A stretch of DNA of 36,666 nucleotides, from positions 1-36,666 of the forward strand of contig JAGRPB010000040.1 in assembly GCA_020439945.1 (NCBI GenBank), given 5' to 3'. The stretch is from Verrucomicrobiia bacterium. Lineage in GTDB: Bacteria > Verrucomicrobiota > Verrucomicrobiia > Verrucomicrobiales > DEV007. The notes beneath the pieces are model-generated. The model did no database searches and was not told where the DNA came from. It saw only the letters and a program-made list of their open reading frames with translations. Every line of letters starts with the position of its first letter. Position 1 is the first letter of the stretch. This document shows, in pieces, positions 7,964-16,356 of this stretch. Position numbers and translations under genes: made by a program.

Positions 7964-9676
7964 ATGGCTCGCGCGCGCAAATCTGAAGAAGAAAGGAGCA
8001 TGGATTCGCTCATGGATGCCATGACCAACGTGGTCGGCATCCTCCTGCTCATTCTCATCGTCTCGAGCCTCGGCATCAGCGCGGCGGTGCGCAAGATCGT
8101 CGCCAACATCGAGCCCGTCAGTGAGCAGGAACTCCAGATCATGAAGACCACGAGGGAAAATACCCTCGAGAACCTCGAGAAACTCCGACAGCTCCATAAC
8201 AACATGGATCAGAAGAAGCTCGAGGAAGAAGACGCGCAGTTGCTCGTCGCCGAGCTGGAGGAATTCGAAAAGAACAACAAGGACCTGCTCGACAAGACCT
8301 CCGACATCGAGGAGTGGCGCAAGAAAGTCGAGGAAGAGGAGGAAAAGAAAAAGACCAACGAAGAAGAGATCAAGGTCGCCTCCAACGAACTTGCGAATCT
8401 GAAGGCCATTCTCGACCAGACGCCCAAGCGCGAAGTGAAGGAAGCCAAGCTGGTCAAGATGCCGAACCCCCGACTCGCCCCCGAGGAGGCGGTCGCCTAC
8501 TACGTGGTCTGCACCAACAAGAAGGTCTATTTCGTCGGCGATCCCTACGATCACGTGTTTCGCGTCCGTGACGTGATCGACCAGAATTTCACCAAGCTCG
8601 CCTTCGATGGCGAGGGCATGGGCAGCTTCACCTATTCGCTGCAGGGAACCCGACAGAATGACGCTCGCACCGGCTACCTGTCTCTCGATGAGACCGTCCG
8701 CCGCAACAGCCGGCTCGACAAGAACTACGCGGCCTGGGAGGCGATCAAGGTGGTTGAATTCAAGCGCTCCGGCGCCGCGCCGAATTACACCTATGAGGTT
8801 CAGCCCGAAAAGGGAATGCTGAGCCGGATTTTCGGGGGTCAGGACCGTCGCGACCTCACCGTTCAGAAATTCCGGATCGATGAGAAGAAGGTGAAAGCCT
8901 TCTTCGGGGACGGCGCCATGGGACCGGCCGACTTCAAGTATTTCATCGATCGAAACGGAACCTCCGATCGTTTGAAGTTGAGCCTCGGATTCAAAGAGGA
9001 AGGCGGCCAGACCCCCCAGCAGATCAAGGAAGCGAACTCCGCCTTCCAGCAGGCCTGCAAGCGGGCCTCCGTCAATCGCGGCTCCCTGCTTTACTACTAT
9101 GTCTCACCGGACAGTTTCGACACCTACCTCCAGGCACGCGAAGTCAGTGAAGCCTACAGCATTCCGGCTGGCTGGAGCACCTGGAAAGGGGAACGCCTCG
9201 AACTGAAATCGCTTTCCCCGCGCGAGACCGTGCGCTTCGACATGAATTCGCTCCCCGTCGAGGAATACCGCAAGATTGCCGACAAATCCGGCGCCGCCCT
9301 GGTCGCCCAACTCAACGATGAGGTGAAAAACTTTGATGCCAAGGTCGCCGAAGCCGTTCCCAAGGATTTGCCCGAAGCCGAAAAACCTCAATTCATCGCC
9401 AAGCTCACGGCCGAAAGAAAAGATTGGATCTACACCAACCTGCAACCCTGGGCCCGATTGATTTTCGAAGCCGCCTTGGCGTCGACCGAAGTGACCGGGG
9501 AAAAGGAGATCCGGATTGACGTGCATCCGCCCGAGATCCCTCACACCCGGATCTTTGTCGGAAGCCGTCCCCCGGAGAAACCGAAGCCCGAGGAGGAAGT
9601 CAAGGACACCAAGATCGGCGCCAAGCCGGGCGGAGGCAACCAGCCGGTGGGCGGGAATCGATTGATCCTCGACTGA
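7964..9676 (+). CDS. Second ExbD/MotB-like channel partner, Asp retained
   Basis: A 570-residue protein with a charged N-terminus, one membrane helix (about 20-41, LMDAMTNVVGILLLILIV) and a Lys/Glu-rich coiled coil (about 52-150). A large C-terminal region (about 165-550) has no recognised domain, and the Pro/Glu/Lys-rich tail ends in glycine-rich sequence. Asp18 sits at the start of the helix, where ExbD, TolR and MotB carry the ion-translocating Asp. The gene lies 59 bases after the Asp-less partner and only 8 bases before the FG-GAP gene. The large soluble part is presumably periplasmic and may bind an envelope target (inference). No OmpA-like peptidoglycan motif was seen. Confidence 0.75.
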   Translation: MARARKSEEERSMDSLMDAMTNVVGILLLILIVSSLGISAAVRKIVANIEPVSEQELQIMKTTRENTLENLEKLRQLHNNMDQKKLEEEDAQLLVAELEEFEKNNKDLLDKTSDIEEWRKKVEEEEEKKKTNEEEIKVASNELANLKAILDQTPKREVKEAKLVKMPNPRLAPEEAVAYYVVCTNKKVYFVGDPYDHVFRVRDVIDQNFTKLAFDGEGMGSFTYSLQGTRQNDARTGYLSLDETVRRNSRLDKNYAAWEAIKVVEFKRSGAAPNYTYEVQPEKGMLSRIFGGQDRRDLTVQKFRIDEKKVKAFFGDGAMGPADFKYFIDRNGTSDRLKLSLGFKEEGGQTPQQIKEANSAFQQACKRASVNRGSLLYYYVSPDSFDTYLQAREVSEAYSIPAGWSTWKGERLELKSLSPRETVRFDMNSLPVEEYRKIADKSGAALVAQLNDEVKNFDAKVAEAVPKDLPEAEKPQFIAKLTAERKDWIYTNLQPWARLIFEAALASTEVTGEKEIRIDVHPPEIPHTRIFVGSRPPEKPKPEEEVKDTKIGAKPGGGNQPVGGNRLILD

Positions 9677-9684
9677 TCGACGCC

Positions 9685-10920
9685 ATGACTGCGGCGAGGT
9701 TTTCCGATCGACTTAACAGGGTTGGATTTCCGGTTTTACCCTCTTTGGTCACTTTCCTCGCGGTTACCGATTTTCTGGTCGCCGCCCCGTCGGCGAAGTT
9801 CGTTCCCGAAGTGGTCGATGGTTCGATCGAAATCGGCTATGGGCTCGCGATCGGCGATGTGAATGGTGACGGTCGACCTGACATCCTGCTGGCGGACAAG
9901 CGACGATTCTGCTGGTATGAAAATCCGGGTTGGGAACGCCACCTGATCTTTCAAAACCTGACGCTGCGGGACAATGTCTGTCTGGCCGCGGCGGACATCG
10001 ATGGCGATGGACGGGTGGAAGTTGCCGTCGGCGCGCAATGGAATCCCGGGGAAACCACGGACGCCACTCAGAGCGGATCAGTGCATTTTCTCATTCGGCC
10101 CGCCGACCCCACCCAGGTGTGGACGCCGGTGCCTTTGTTCCACGATCCGACCGTACATCGGATGCGTTGGATACGCACCGGCGAAGGCGACTGGCGCCTC
10201 GTCGTGCTCCCGCTTCACGGCATCGGCAATGAGAAAGGGAAAGGCCCGAATGGGGTCAATATCCGGGCCTACCTGCCTCCCGCGCCGGAACGTTGGGGCG
10301 ATCCCGAGGCATGGAGTCAGGTGGTGATCGACGATTCGATGCATGCCACCCACAATTTCGACGACCGAGAGGGAGACATTCTGGTCGCCGGTGCGGAGGG
10401 GATTTTGCGCAAAAGCGTGATGAATACCGACCCCGACGAGGACGCCTTGCTGATTACGCCGGAAAACAGCCTGCCGCCGACGCGCGGCGCGGGCGAGGTG
10501 CGATTCGCGCGAGGTTTCATCGCCGCCATCGAACCGATGCACGGGAACGAACTGGTGGTCTACGAAGAAGGAAGTGGGGACGATGGGGCGAAGTGGCGGC
10601 GCACGACGCTGACGAACGAATTGAATCAGGGACACGCCCTGGCGACCGGTGACCTGCTTGGGATGGGCAACGACCAGGTGATCGCCGGGTGGCGCAATCC
10701 GAACGCCGAAGGCCAGGTGGGCATCCGGCTTTTCTGGCGGGATCCGGAAAACGATGCCGTTTGGCATTCGATGACGATCGACGAAAACACGATGGCCTGT
10801 GAAGACCTTAAGCTGGCGGATCTCGATGGCGACGGGCGGTTGGATATCGTCGCCGCGGGACGATCGACCGGTAACCTTCTCATATACTGGAATAGGGGGA
10901 TGGAAACGGTTGCGGATTGA
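9685..10920 (+). CDS. Secreted FG-GAP/VCBS repeat protein
   Basis: A 411-residue protein with an N-terminal hydrophobic signal-like segment (about 15-35, cleavage perhaps after VAA). It has several FG-GAP/VCBS calcium-loop repeats: GDVNGDGRPDILLAD (about 57-71), ADIDGDGRVEVAVG and, near the C-terminus, ADLDGDGRLDIVAAG. Together these suggest an integrin-alpha-like beta-propeller that binds calcium outside the cytoplasm. The YENPGW motif after the first repeat is common in PVC secreted propellers. It begins 8 bases after the preceding channel-partner gene and so is probably co-transcribed. The biochemical role is unknown; no enzymatic motif is visible. Confidence 0.85.
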   Translation: MTAARFSDRLNRVGFPVLPSLVTFLAVTDFLVAAPSAKFVPEVVDGSIEIGYGLAIGDVNGDGRPDILLADKRRFCWYENPGWERHLIFQNLTLRDNVCLAAADIDGDGRVEVAVGAQWNPGETTDATQSGSVHFLIRPADPTQVWTPVPLFHDPTVHRMRWIRTGEGDWRLVVLPLHGIGNEKGKGPNGVNIRAYLPPAPERWGDPEAWSQVVIDDSMHATHNFDDREGDILVAGAEGILRKSVMNTDPDEDALLITPENSLPPTRGAGEVRFARGFIAAIEPMHGNELVVYEEGSGDDGAKWRRTTLTNELNQGHALATGDLLGMGNDQVIAGWRNPNAEGQVGIRLFWRDPENDAVWHSMTIDENTMACEDLKLADLDGDGRLDIVAAGRSTGNLLIYWNRGMETVAD

Positions 10921-10988
10921 GGATTTCCGGTATTTCGTTCGCTTCCGACCGGTTTACCGATTCGCTCGACTTTTCCAAATCCCCCCCG

Positions 10989-12278
10989 ATGATCATCAAA
11001 CCATCCACTTTGGGTACGACCGTGGCGCTGGCCGCGGTCGGACTGCTGCCCCAACTCGTCAACGCTCAGGAATGGACCCGATTCAGGGGACCGAATGGAT
11101 CGGGGATCGGCGACGCGCCTTCGATGCCGGCGAAGTTCAACGAGGCGGATTTCGAATGGATCATCGAATTGCCTGGCACCGGCCATTCTTCCCCGGTTTT
11201 GTGGGGAAAGAAACTTTTCCTGACGGTGGCGGCGAGCGAGGAGGCCGAGCGTCGCGTCTTGTGTTACGACTCGACCTCGGGGGAACAGATCTGGGAATGG
11301 AGCGAACCGTTCGAGGAATATCACAAGCACCAATTCAATGACTTTGCTTCGGCGACTCCGGTGGTTGACGAGCATGCCGTCTACATGACCTGGACCTCCG
11401 GCAGGGAAACCCGGGCCCTCGCTCTCGATCATAACGGAAAGAAACTCTGGGAAGATTCATGGAAAGGTTTTAGTTCGGATCACGGCAGTGCCGCATCTCC
11501 CATTCTGGTGGAGGGCACACTTGTCCTGCATACCGACGCGTTGGAAGAGCGGAAGAGTTACCTATACGGAATCAATCCCTCCAACGGTGAGCAGCTTTGG
11601 TCGCGTGAAAGAATCTCGCCGCCCGAAGACGAAAAACACCTCACCGCCTACAGTACGCCGGTGGTTTCTTCGATCGGGGGGCGCACCTGTGTTGTTTTCC
11701 TGAGCACCAACGATGGCTGGATGGGAGTGGATCCGAAAAACGGGGAAGAACTCTGGCATTTCCGCGACGCCTACAAGTTCCGGTCGGTGGGATCGATCGC
11801 CGAAGACGGCGGTGTCCTTTTTGCGACGATGGGATCGGGAGACAGCGGCAAACAGGCCGCGGCACTGCGTCTGAAGAGCGATGGAGAGGTCGAGCAGCTC
11901 TTCTCATTCGGTTCGAACGGCGACAAGGAAAAGAACAAGACGCTCTCGTATGTGCCAACCCCGATCCTGCACGATGGTCTGCTCTACCTATGGAAGGACA
12001 ATGGCCAGGTCACCTGCATGGATGCCCTGACCGGAGAAGTCATCTACTCGGAAAGGATCGCGGGAGGCCAGTACTTCAGTTCGCCGGTCCTGGTCGACGG
12101 GAAAATCTACGGCGCCAACCGGCACGGAGTCATGGTGGTCGTCAAGGCGGGGCGAGAGTTCGAGGTGTTGGCCGAGAACAAGCTCGATTCCGGCGTCAAC
12201 GCCACGCCCGCGATTGCCAACGGTCGGATGTTCATCCGTACCGACACGCACCTGATGAGCCTGAAGGGCGGCAGCTGA
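10989..12278 (+). CDS. Secreted PQQ-like beta-propeller protein
   Basis: A 429-residue protein whose N-terminus (about 1-21, ending LVNA) is a signal peptide, followed by EWTRFRGPNGSG, the usual opening of PVC PQQ-repeat proteins. Repeating blades contain tryptophan-docking motifs such as SGEQIWEW, NGKKLWEDSW, NGEQLWSRE and NGEELWHF, as in BamB and quinoprotein dehydrogenases. No dehydrogenase catalytic Asp or disulphide motif was identified, so a scaffold or binding role is as likely as an enzyme. The start at 10989 is chosen because the frame's longer version (TTG at 10917) overlaps the upstream gene and puts 24 residues before the signal peptide. It belongs to the plus-strand run with the FG-GAP, SDR and ROK genes. 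Confidence 0.88.
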   Translation: MIIKPSTLGTTVALAAVGLLPQLVNAQEWTRFRGPNGSGIGDAPSMPAKFNEADFEWIIELPGTGHSSPVLWGKKLFLTVAASEEAERRVLCYDSTSGEQIWEWSEPFEEYHKHQFNDFASATPVVDEHAVYMTWTSGRETRALALDHNGKKLWEDSWKGFSSDHGSAASPILVEGTLVLHTDALEERKSYLYGINPSNGEQLWSRERISPPEDEKHLTAYSTPVVSSIGGRTCVVFLSTNDGWMGVDPKNGEELWHFRDAYKFRSVGSIAEDGGVLFATMGSGDSGKQAAALRLKSDGEVEQLFSFGSNGDKEKNKTLSYVPTPILHDGLLYLWKDNGQVTCMDALTGEVIYSERIAGGQYFSSPVLVDGKIYGANRHGVMVVVKAGREFEVLAENKLDSGVNATPAIANGRMFIRTDTHLMSLKGGS

Positions 12279-12296
12279 TTTTCGCTTTCGATTCCC

Positions 12297-13094
12297 ATGA
12301 CGCTTTCGGGAAAATCGATCGCCGTCATCGGAGGGACCACCGGTCTCGGGCTCTCGGCCGCCAAGGCCTTGGTCGCCGCGGGAGCGAAGTTGGGAATCTG
12401 CGGGCGCAGCGAGGCCTCGTTGGACGCCGCGCTGTCGACTCTCGGTGAGGAAAACGCCTGTGGTCTCCATGCCGACGCGACCCATTCCGGAACGGCGCCG
12501 GAATTGATCGAGCTTCTCGTGGAACGCTTCGGTCGCCTCGACGGTCTCTACCACGTCGCGGGTGGCAGTGGGCGATCCATGGGAGATGGCCCGCTGCACG
12601 AGATGACTGATGAAGGGTGGCATCGGACCGTGGATCTGAACCTGACATCCCTGGTCTGGTCGAATCGGGCCGCCGTCCGGCAATTCCTCGCCCAGGGAGA
12701 CGGGGGCGCGATTCTCAACATGGGCAGCGTGCTGGGTTTTTCGCCATCGCCGGAATTTTTCGCCTCGCACGCCTATGCCGCAACGAAGTCGGCGGTGATC
12801 GGCTTTTCGAAGTCGGTGGCGGCCCAGTATGCCACTGACAACATCCGGGTTAACGTGATCGCTCCGGCGCTGGTGGAGACGCCGATGTCCGCCCGGGCGC
12901 GGGAGAACGAGGCGATCATGGAGTTTGTTCGCCGCAAGCAACCCCTCGAGGGCGGTCGAATCGGCGCGCCGGAGGACCTGGACGAAGCGGTCGTGTTCCT
13001 GCTCGGTCCCGGAGCAAAGTTCGTCACCGGACAAGTGCTCGCGGTCGACGGTGGCTGGTGCGTATCCGAAGGGAGGAAAGGCGACGAGGTTTGA
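12297..13094 (+). CDS. Short-chain dehydrogenase/reductase (SDR)
   Basis: A 265-residue classical SDR. The cofactor loop is GGTTGLG (12-18), the structural NNAG motif appears as VAGG (87-90), and the catalytic residues are Ser144, Tyr160 and Lys164 (YAATK), with Asn near 115 completing the tetrad. Arg37 after the second strand (GRS) suggests a preference for NADP(H). The C-terminus (VTGQVLAVDGGW) is typical of the 3-oxoacyl-ACP reductase-like subgroup. It probably oxidises or reduces a sugar or a related hydroxy compound, judged only from the ROK kinase gene 21 bases downstream. The gap to the upstream propeller gene is 18 bases, consistent with one operon. Confidence 0.93.
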   Translation: MTLSGKSIAVIGGTTGLGLSAAKALVAAGAKLGICGRSEASLDAALSTLGEENACGLHADATHSGTAPELIELLVERFGRLDGLYHVAGGSGRSMGDGPLHEMTDEGWHRTVDLNLTSLVWSNRAAVRQFLAQGDGGAILNMGSVLGFSPSPEFFASHAYAATKSAVIGFSKSVAAQYATDNIRVNVIAPALVETPMSARARENEAIMEFVRRKQPLEGGRIGAPEDLDEAVVFLLGPGAKFVTGQVLAVDGGWCVSEGRKGDEV

Positions 13095-13115
13095 TCTCAG
13101 AGAGCCCGGATCACC

Positions 13116-14030
13116 ATGACTCCCATCATCGGCATCGACCTCGGAGGCACGCGGATCAAAGGCGCGCTTTTCGACGTGGAGACGGGGCGATTGCTGGACT
13201 CGGACACCGTTCCGACCCGTGACGGAGAGACGGCGGTCGGAGATGAGCCCGCCTTTCTCGAGGAAGCGAGAGGGCTGGTGGAGAGTTTGGAAAAGGCCGC
13301 CGGACTTCAGGCCCTGCGGATTGGGGTCTCCGCTCCCGGCCTCGCGACCCGGGATGCCACCGCCATCGATTACATGCCGGGACGCCTGGAAGGCTTGCAG
13401 GGCTTGAACTGGGCGGAGGCCCTCGACAGACCGGGGGCCGTGCTCAACGATGCCCACGCGGCATTGATGGGGGAGATCTGGCAGGGGAGCGCGCGAGGTC
13501 TGAATGACGTGGTGTTTCTCACGCTCGGCACGGGTGTCGGGGGCGCGGTGGTCAGCGATGGACACCTGCTGCGCGGTCACCTGGGCCGGGCCGGCCATCT
13601 GGGGCATGTGGCGTTGGATTTCAGGGCCGAAGGAGACATCTGCGGCACGCCGGGAAGTCTCGAGGACCTGGTCGGAAATCACACCGTCGCCGCCCGCTCG
13701 GCCGGTCGATACGGATCAACGCAGGAACTGGTCGAAGCGGTGAAAAATCGTGACCCCGATGCGACGGAAATCTGGGAGGAATCGATGCGCGCCCTGGCGG
13801 CGGGAATTGCGAGCCTGATCAATGCTTTCGATCCCGAGGCGGTCCTGATCGGGGGCGGGATCTCGGATGCCTGGGAATCGATGGAAGCTCCACTTCGACG
13901 TTGGATGGACCGATTCGAATGGCGCCCGGGCGGATTCCGGGTCGACATTCGCCGCGCCAGTCTGGGTGCCTGGGCCGGCGTCTACGGAGCGGCCTGGTTC
14001 GCGTGGCACAAGAAAGACCGTGCCGCTTGA
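13116..14030 (+). CDS. ROK-family sugar kinase
   Basis: A 304-residue kinase of the ROK family (glucokinase, N-acetylmannosamine kinase and relatives). It has the ATP-binding DLGGTRIKG (8-16), a catalytic-type LNDAH with Asp112, and the phosphate motif LGTGVGGAVV (137-146). There is no DNA-binding N-terminus, so it is an enzyme, not a NagC-type repressor. The ROK zinc-site pattern GH...CxCGxxGCxE is recognisable as GHVALDF...DICGTPGSLED, but two of the three Cys are replaced (Asp174, Ser181), so the structural zinc is probably lost. Last gene of the plus-strand run beginning at 5566. The sugar substrate cannot be told. Confidence 0.9.
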   Translation: MTPIIGIDLGGTRIKGALFDVETGRLLDSDTVPTRDGETAVGDEPAFLEEARGLVESLEKAAGLQALRIGVSAPGLATRDATAIDYMPGRLEGLQGLNWAEALDRPGAVLNDAHAALMGEIWQGSARGLNDVVFLTLGTGVGGAVVSDGHLLRGHLGRAGHLGHVALDFRAEGDICGTPGSLEDLVGNHTVAARSAGRYGSTQELVEAVKNRDPDATEIWEESMRALAAGIASLINAFDPEAVLIGGGISDAWESMEAPLRRWMDRFEWRPGGFRVDIRRASLGAWAGVYGAAWFAWHKKDRAA

Positions 14031-14063
14031 AAGAGTCCGAACCCCGCCGGACACCTTCCACGG

Positions 14064-14092
14064 AAGTTGAAACCGGCTTCGACTTTCCTTTT
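14064..14092 (+). terminator. Weak candidate terminator after the ROK gene
   Basis: AAGTTGAA (14064-14071) can pair with TTCGACTT (14078-14085) with one wobble across a 6-base loop, followed by a T-rich run to 14092. It lies between converging genes, where a stop signal is expected. The stem is short, so support is modest. Confidence 0.35.
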
Positions 14093-14130
14093 CGGCTACG
14101 GATCCCGACGAATAGACGAAAACTCTCGGA

Positions 14131-15534
14131 CTACTTCGGCGCTGGTCGCAATTCGTAGCGATGCGGTTTCGGCTGTGCCATTTTCCGCAATTCCTCCCAC
14201 GATGCCTGCGCCGCGGCGTCGGCTTCCGCGATTCCCGGTTCAAATTTCGTTTTGATCCAAGCCTGATAGTCCTGCTCCATCGCCGCCACTTCCGCCGGAT
14301 TGCCGGGGTTGTTCAACGCTGCTTTGCGCAATTCGATCTCGATCCCTTTTTTCTGGCCCCACCAGTCGCGCAGCTTTTTGACATGCCGAAAATTTCGCTC
14401 CGCATTCGCCTTGGCCACGGCGAGCGATAGCTGATACTGCGGCGTCTTCTCATTCTCCTGCAACTCGATTCCGCGCGCCAATTGGCTGTGGGACCATTGC
14501 CCGATGGAAACGTCATCGATCGCCAACTCCCATTCACCCGCCTTCAGGCCCTGCGCGGCGAATCGCTCGCCGCTGTGTCGATGGCCGGCCCTGGTCAATG
14601 TGTAGCCCAGCCTGGCATTCTCCGGCAGCACCCACGGCAGAGACTTGGCCAGACAGGTGAACCGGATGGAACCTTCCGCGTTCTCTGAAAACTCGGAAAT
14701 CTCCACGCCCGGTGCCAGGAGTTCGTGCTTCCTGTCCGCCTTGCTCGTGAGAGTGAGCTGGCTCACCAGTCGACCACGGACAAAGGTTTCGTCCAGCATG
14801 GCCACCGCCATGACCACCTGTCCGTCGGGGCCCGGATGCACCCCGTCCACGATCATGGTGAAACGGGGATCCTTCCGTCGTTGTTCGAAGGTGATTCGGT
14901 TCAGCGGTGCGTGCATGTCGGTGAACCCGAGACCGCGCTCGAGGGCCATCTCGCGACACCATTCGCCATAGTAGGCGAGCGCGCCGTTGTAGCGGGATGC
15001 CGTCGGCTCGCCGGCCTGCCCGCGCATTCGGACCGCGCGGGCGTCGAACATCGTGGGATGCATCAGGGTGATTCCCGCCCCGGTCTCCTTGAGCCGGTCG
15101 AGCAGAGAGGTCATGTCGTTGACGTAGATCTCGAAGACTTCCGGTTTCCACGCCGTGTAGGAGGCGTCGTTCATTCCCAGTAAAACGGAGACGTAGTCGG
15201 GCTGGTAAAAAGCCACGTCGCGATCGAATCGTCTCAGGGCATCGGCCGCGCGATCCCCGTTGACACCGGCGTTGTGAAAGGTGATCCGGCGCTCCGGATA
15301 GCGGGTCAGGAAAAAGTCCTCGATATACTGGGTGTAGAGTGTCTGATGGGTGATCGAGTCTCCGAGAAAGACGAAGACGTCGCCGTCCTTCAGCTCCACC
15401 AATGGCGCCGGCGAGGGAAAGTCGATCGTCGGCGACGGCGAACTCGTTGCGGGATCGGCGTGGGAGACTGGCGTCCCGCCAATCAGGAAGGCGGTCAACG
15501 CCGCGAAAAGAATCCGGGAAAGTCGTTTCGGCAT
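14131..15534 (-). CDS. Secreted SGNH/GDSL-type hydrolase
   Basis: A 467-residue protein with an N-terminal signal peptide (about 1-26, PKRLSRILFAALTAFLIGG, cleavage near SHA). The SGNH domain (about 45-250) has block I GDSIT with nucleophile Ser60, block II in HNAGVNGD, block III GMND with Asn122, and block V DGVHP with Asp230 and His233. These form the active site of secreted carbohydrate esterases and acyl hydrolases. A beta-rich region (about 255-350) and a charged helical tail (about 360-460) follow, without recognised domains. ATG at 15534 is preferred over GTG at 15540. A deacetylase acting on polysaccharide is a fair guess only. Confidence 0.9.
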   Translation of the reverse strand: MPKRLSRILFAALTAFLIGGTPVSHADPATSSPSPTIDFPSPAPLVELKDGDVFVFLGDSITHQTLYTQYIEDFFLTRYPERRITFHNAGVNGDRAADALRRFDRDVAFYQPDYVSVLLGMNDASYTAWKPEVFEIYVNDMTSLLDRLKETGAGITLMHPTMFDARAVRMRGQAGEPTASRYNGALAYYGEWCREMALERGLGFTDMHAPLNRITFEQRRKDPRFTMIVDGVHPGPDGQVVMAVAMLDETFVRGRLVSQLTLTSKADRKHELLAPGVEISEFSENAEGSIRFTCLAKSLPWVLPENARLGYTLTRAGHRHSGERFAAQGLKAGEWELAIDDVSIGQWSHSQLARGIELQENEKTPQYQLSLAVAKANAERNFRHVKKLRDWWGQKKGIEIELRKAALNNPGNPAEVAAMEQDYQAWIKTKFEPGIAEADAAAQASWEELRKMAQPKPHRYELRPAPK

Positions 15535-15582
15535 CGGCACCAGATAACAGGAATCCCCGCCCGTCGGAAGGGGAAAGCGAGA

Positions 15583-15633
15583 GAAACGAAAAGGCCGCTC
15601 GCGGCGCGTTTTTCCACGCCATATCGAGCGGCC
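15583..15633 (-). terminator. Rho-independent terminator (minus strand)
   Basis: Read on the minus strand, GGCCGCTCG (15633-15625) pairs perfectly with CGAGCGGCC (15601-15593). An inner GC stem lies in the loop, and TTTTCGTTTC (15592-15583) follows directly. It lies just after the stop of the small secreted protein gene and separates it from the SGNH hydrolase gene. Confidence 0.7.
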
Positions 15634-15660
15634 CCGGAATGGGTGAGCGTGGAAGGAGAC

Positions 15661-16212
15661 TCAGTCATCGAAAGGACTGGCGGCCACCTTCTTGAAGGCT
15701 TCCTTGGTGGCTTCCGCCGATTTCTCGGGAGCGGTGGCCTTCAGGAAAACCGCGCCTTGGTCGCTTTCCACGATCGCGGCCAGCATCATGTAGCCCGGCT
15801 TGGGCGTCTTCTGGCTCGCGAAGGGACCACCCATGCCGGAGTCCAGATAGGTGCCGGTCGCGTAGAGATAGTGGATCTTGTGACCGTCCACTTCGTCGAT
15901 TTCCTTTTCCACCTTCGGTTCGCCCTCGAACTGGCCGATCCAGCGCTGGAGGTTGGCTTCGATGCCGCCGCCCTGGCCGGGGCCGAAGTAGTAGAAAACG
16001 ACCTCCACATCTTCGAGGCCTTCTTCGGTGTGATCGTATTTCAGTTCGCCCGCCCGCATCGGGCGACCGGAAGAAACATCCTCCCAGGGTTTGCCATATT
16101 TGAAAATGAGGGCGCCCGCCTTGAGGGTTTTGGTATCCTCGGCATGGGCCGCAATGGCGAACGCGGCGAGGAGAGGAAGGACGAAGAAGTGGGGGTGGAG
16201 ACGTCGATTCAT
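15661..16212 (-). CDS. Small secreted protein of unknown function
   Basis: A 183-residue protein with a clear signal peptide (1-24, ending AHA, mature start EDTKT). The mature part is acidic and mixed alpha/beta, with a motif VVFYYFGPGQGGG (about 80-92) and RWIGQFEG (about 100-107). A central pattern of two-fold strands resembles proteins seen in many PVC genomes that I cannot assign to a function. There are no Cys residues in the mature protein and no catalytic motif. It is divergent from the peptidase-like gene at 16357 (144-base gap), so they may share a control region. A terminator at 15583-15633 ends its transcript. Confidence 0.75.
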   Translation of the reverse strand: MNRRLHPHFFVLPLLAAFAIAAHAEDTKTLKAGALIFKYGKPWEDVSSGRPMRAGELKYDHTEEGLEDVEVVFYYFGPGQGGGIEANLQRWIGQFEGEPKVEKEIDEVDGHKIHYLYATGTYLDSGMGGPFASQKTPKPGYMMLAAIVESDQGAVFLKATAPEKSAEATKEAFKKVAASPFDD

Positions 16213-16356
16213 AGGACCGCAAGAAACGTCAGGGGACCGCTCTTTGCAATCCCGGCCGGTTTTCTTTTTCGCGCCAGCCGGAATTTCGACCAGACAGGGT
16301 CAAGTCTCCGACCAAAGAGGGTTGAATCAAAACGCGATCGGAGGTTTTCTCTTTCC

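Noticed and set aside
5566..9676. Zorya-type antiphage system (ZorA/ZorB-like channel)
   Set aside because: Only the general MotA/ExbB fold is shared. There is no OmpA-like ZorB domain and no ZorC, ZorD or ZorE gene beside it; the SNF2 gene is 13 kb away on the other strand.
15274..16356. Upstream extension of the peptidase frame to 15274, giving 762 residues
   Set aside because: It runs antisense through the SGNH hydrolase and the small secreted protein, and the signal peptide begins at 16357.
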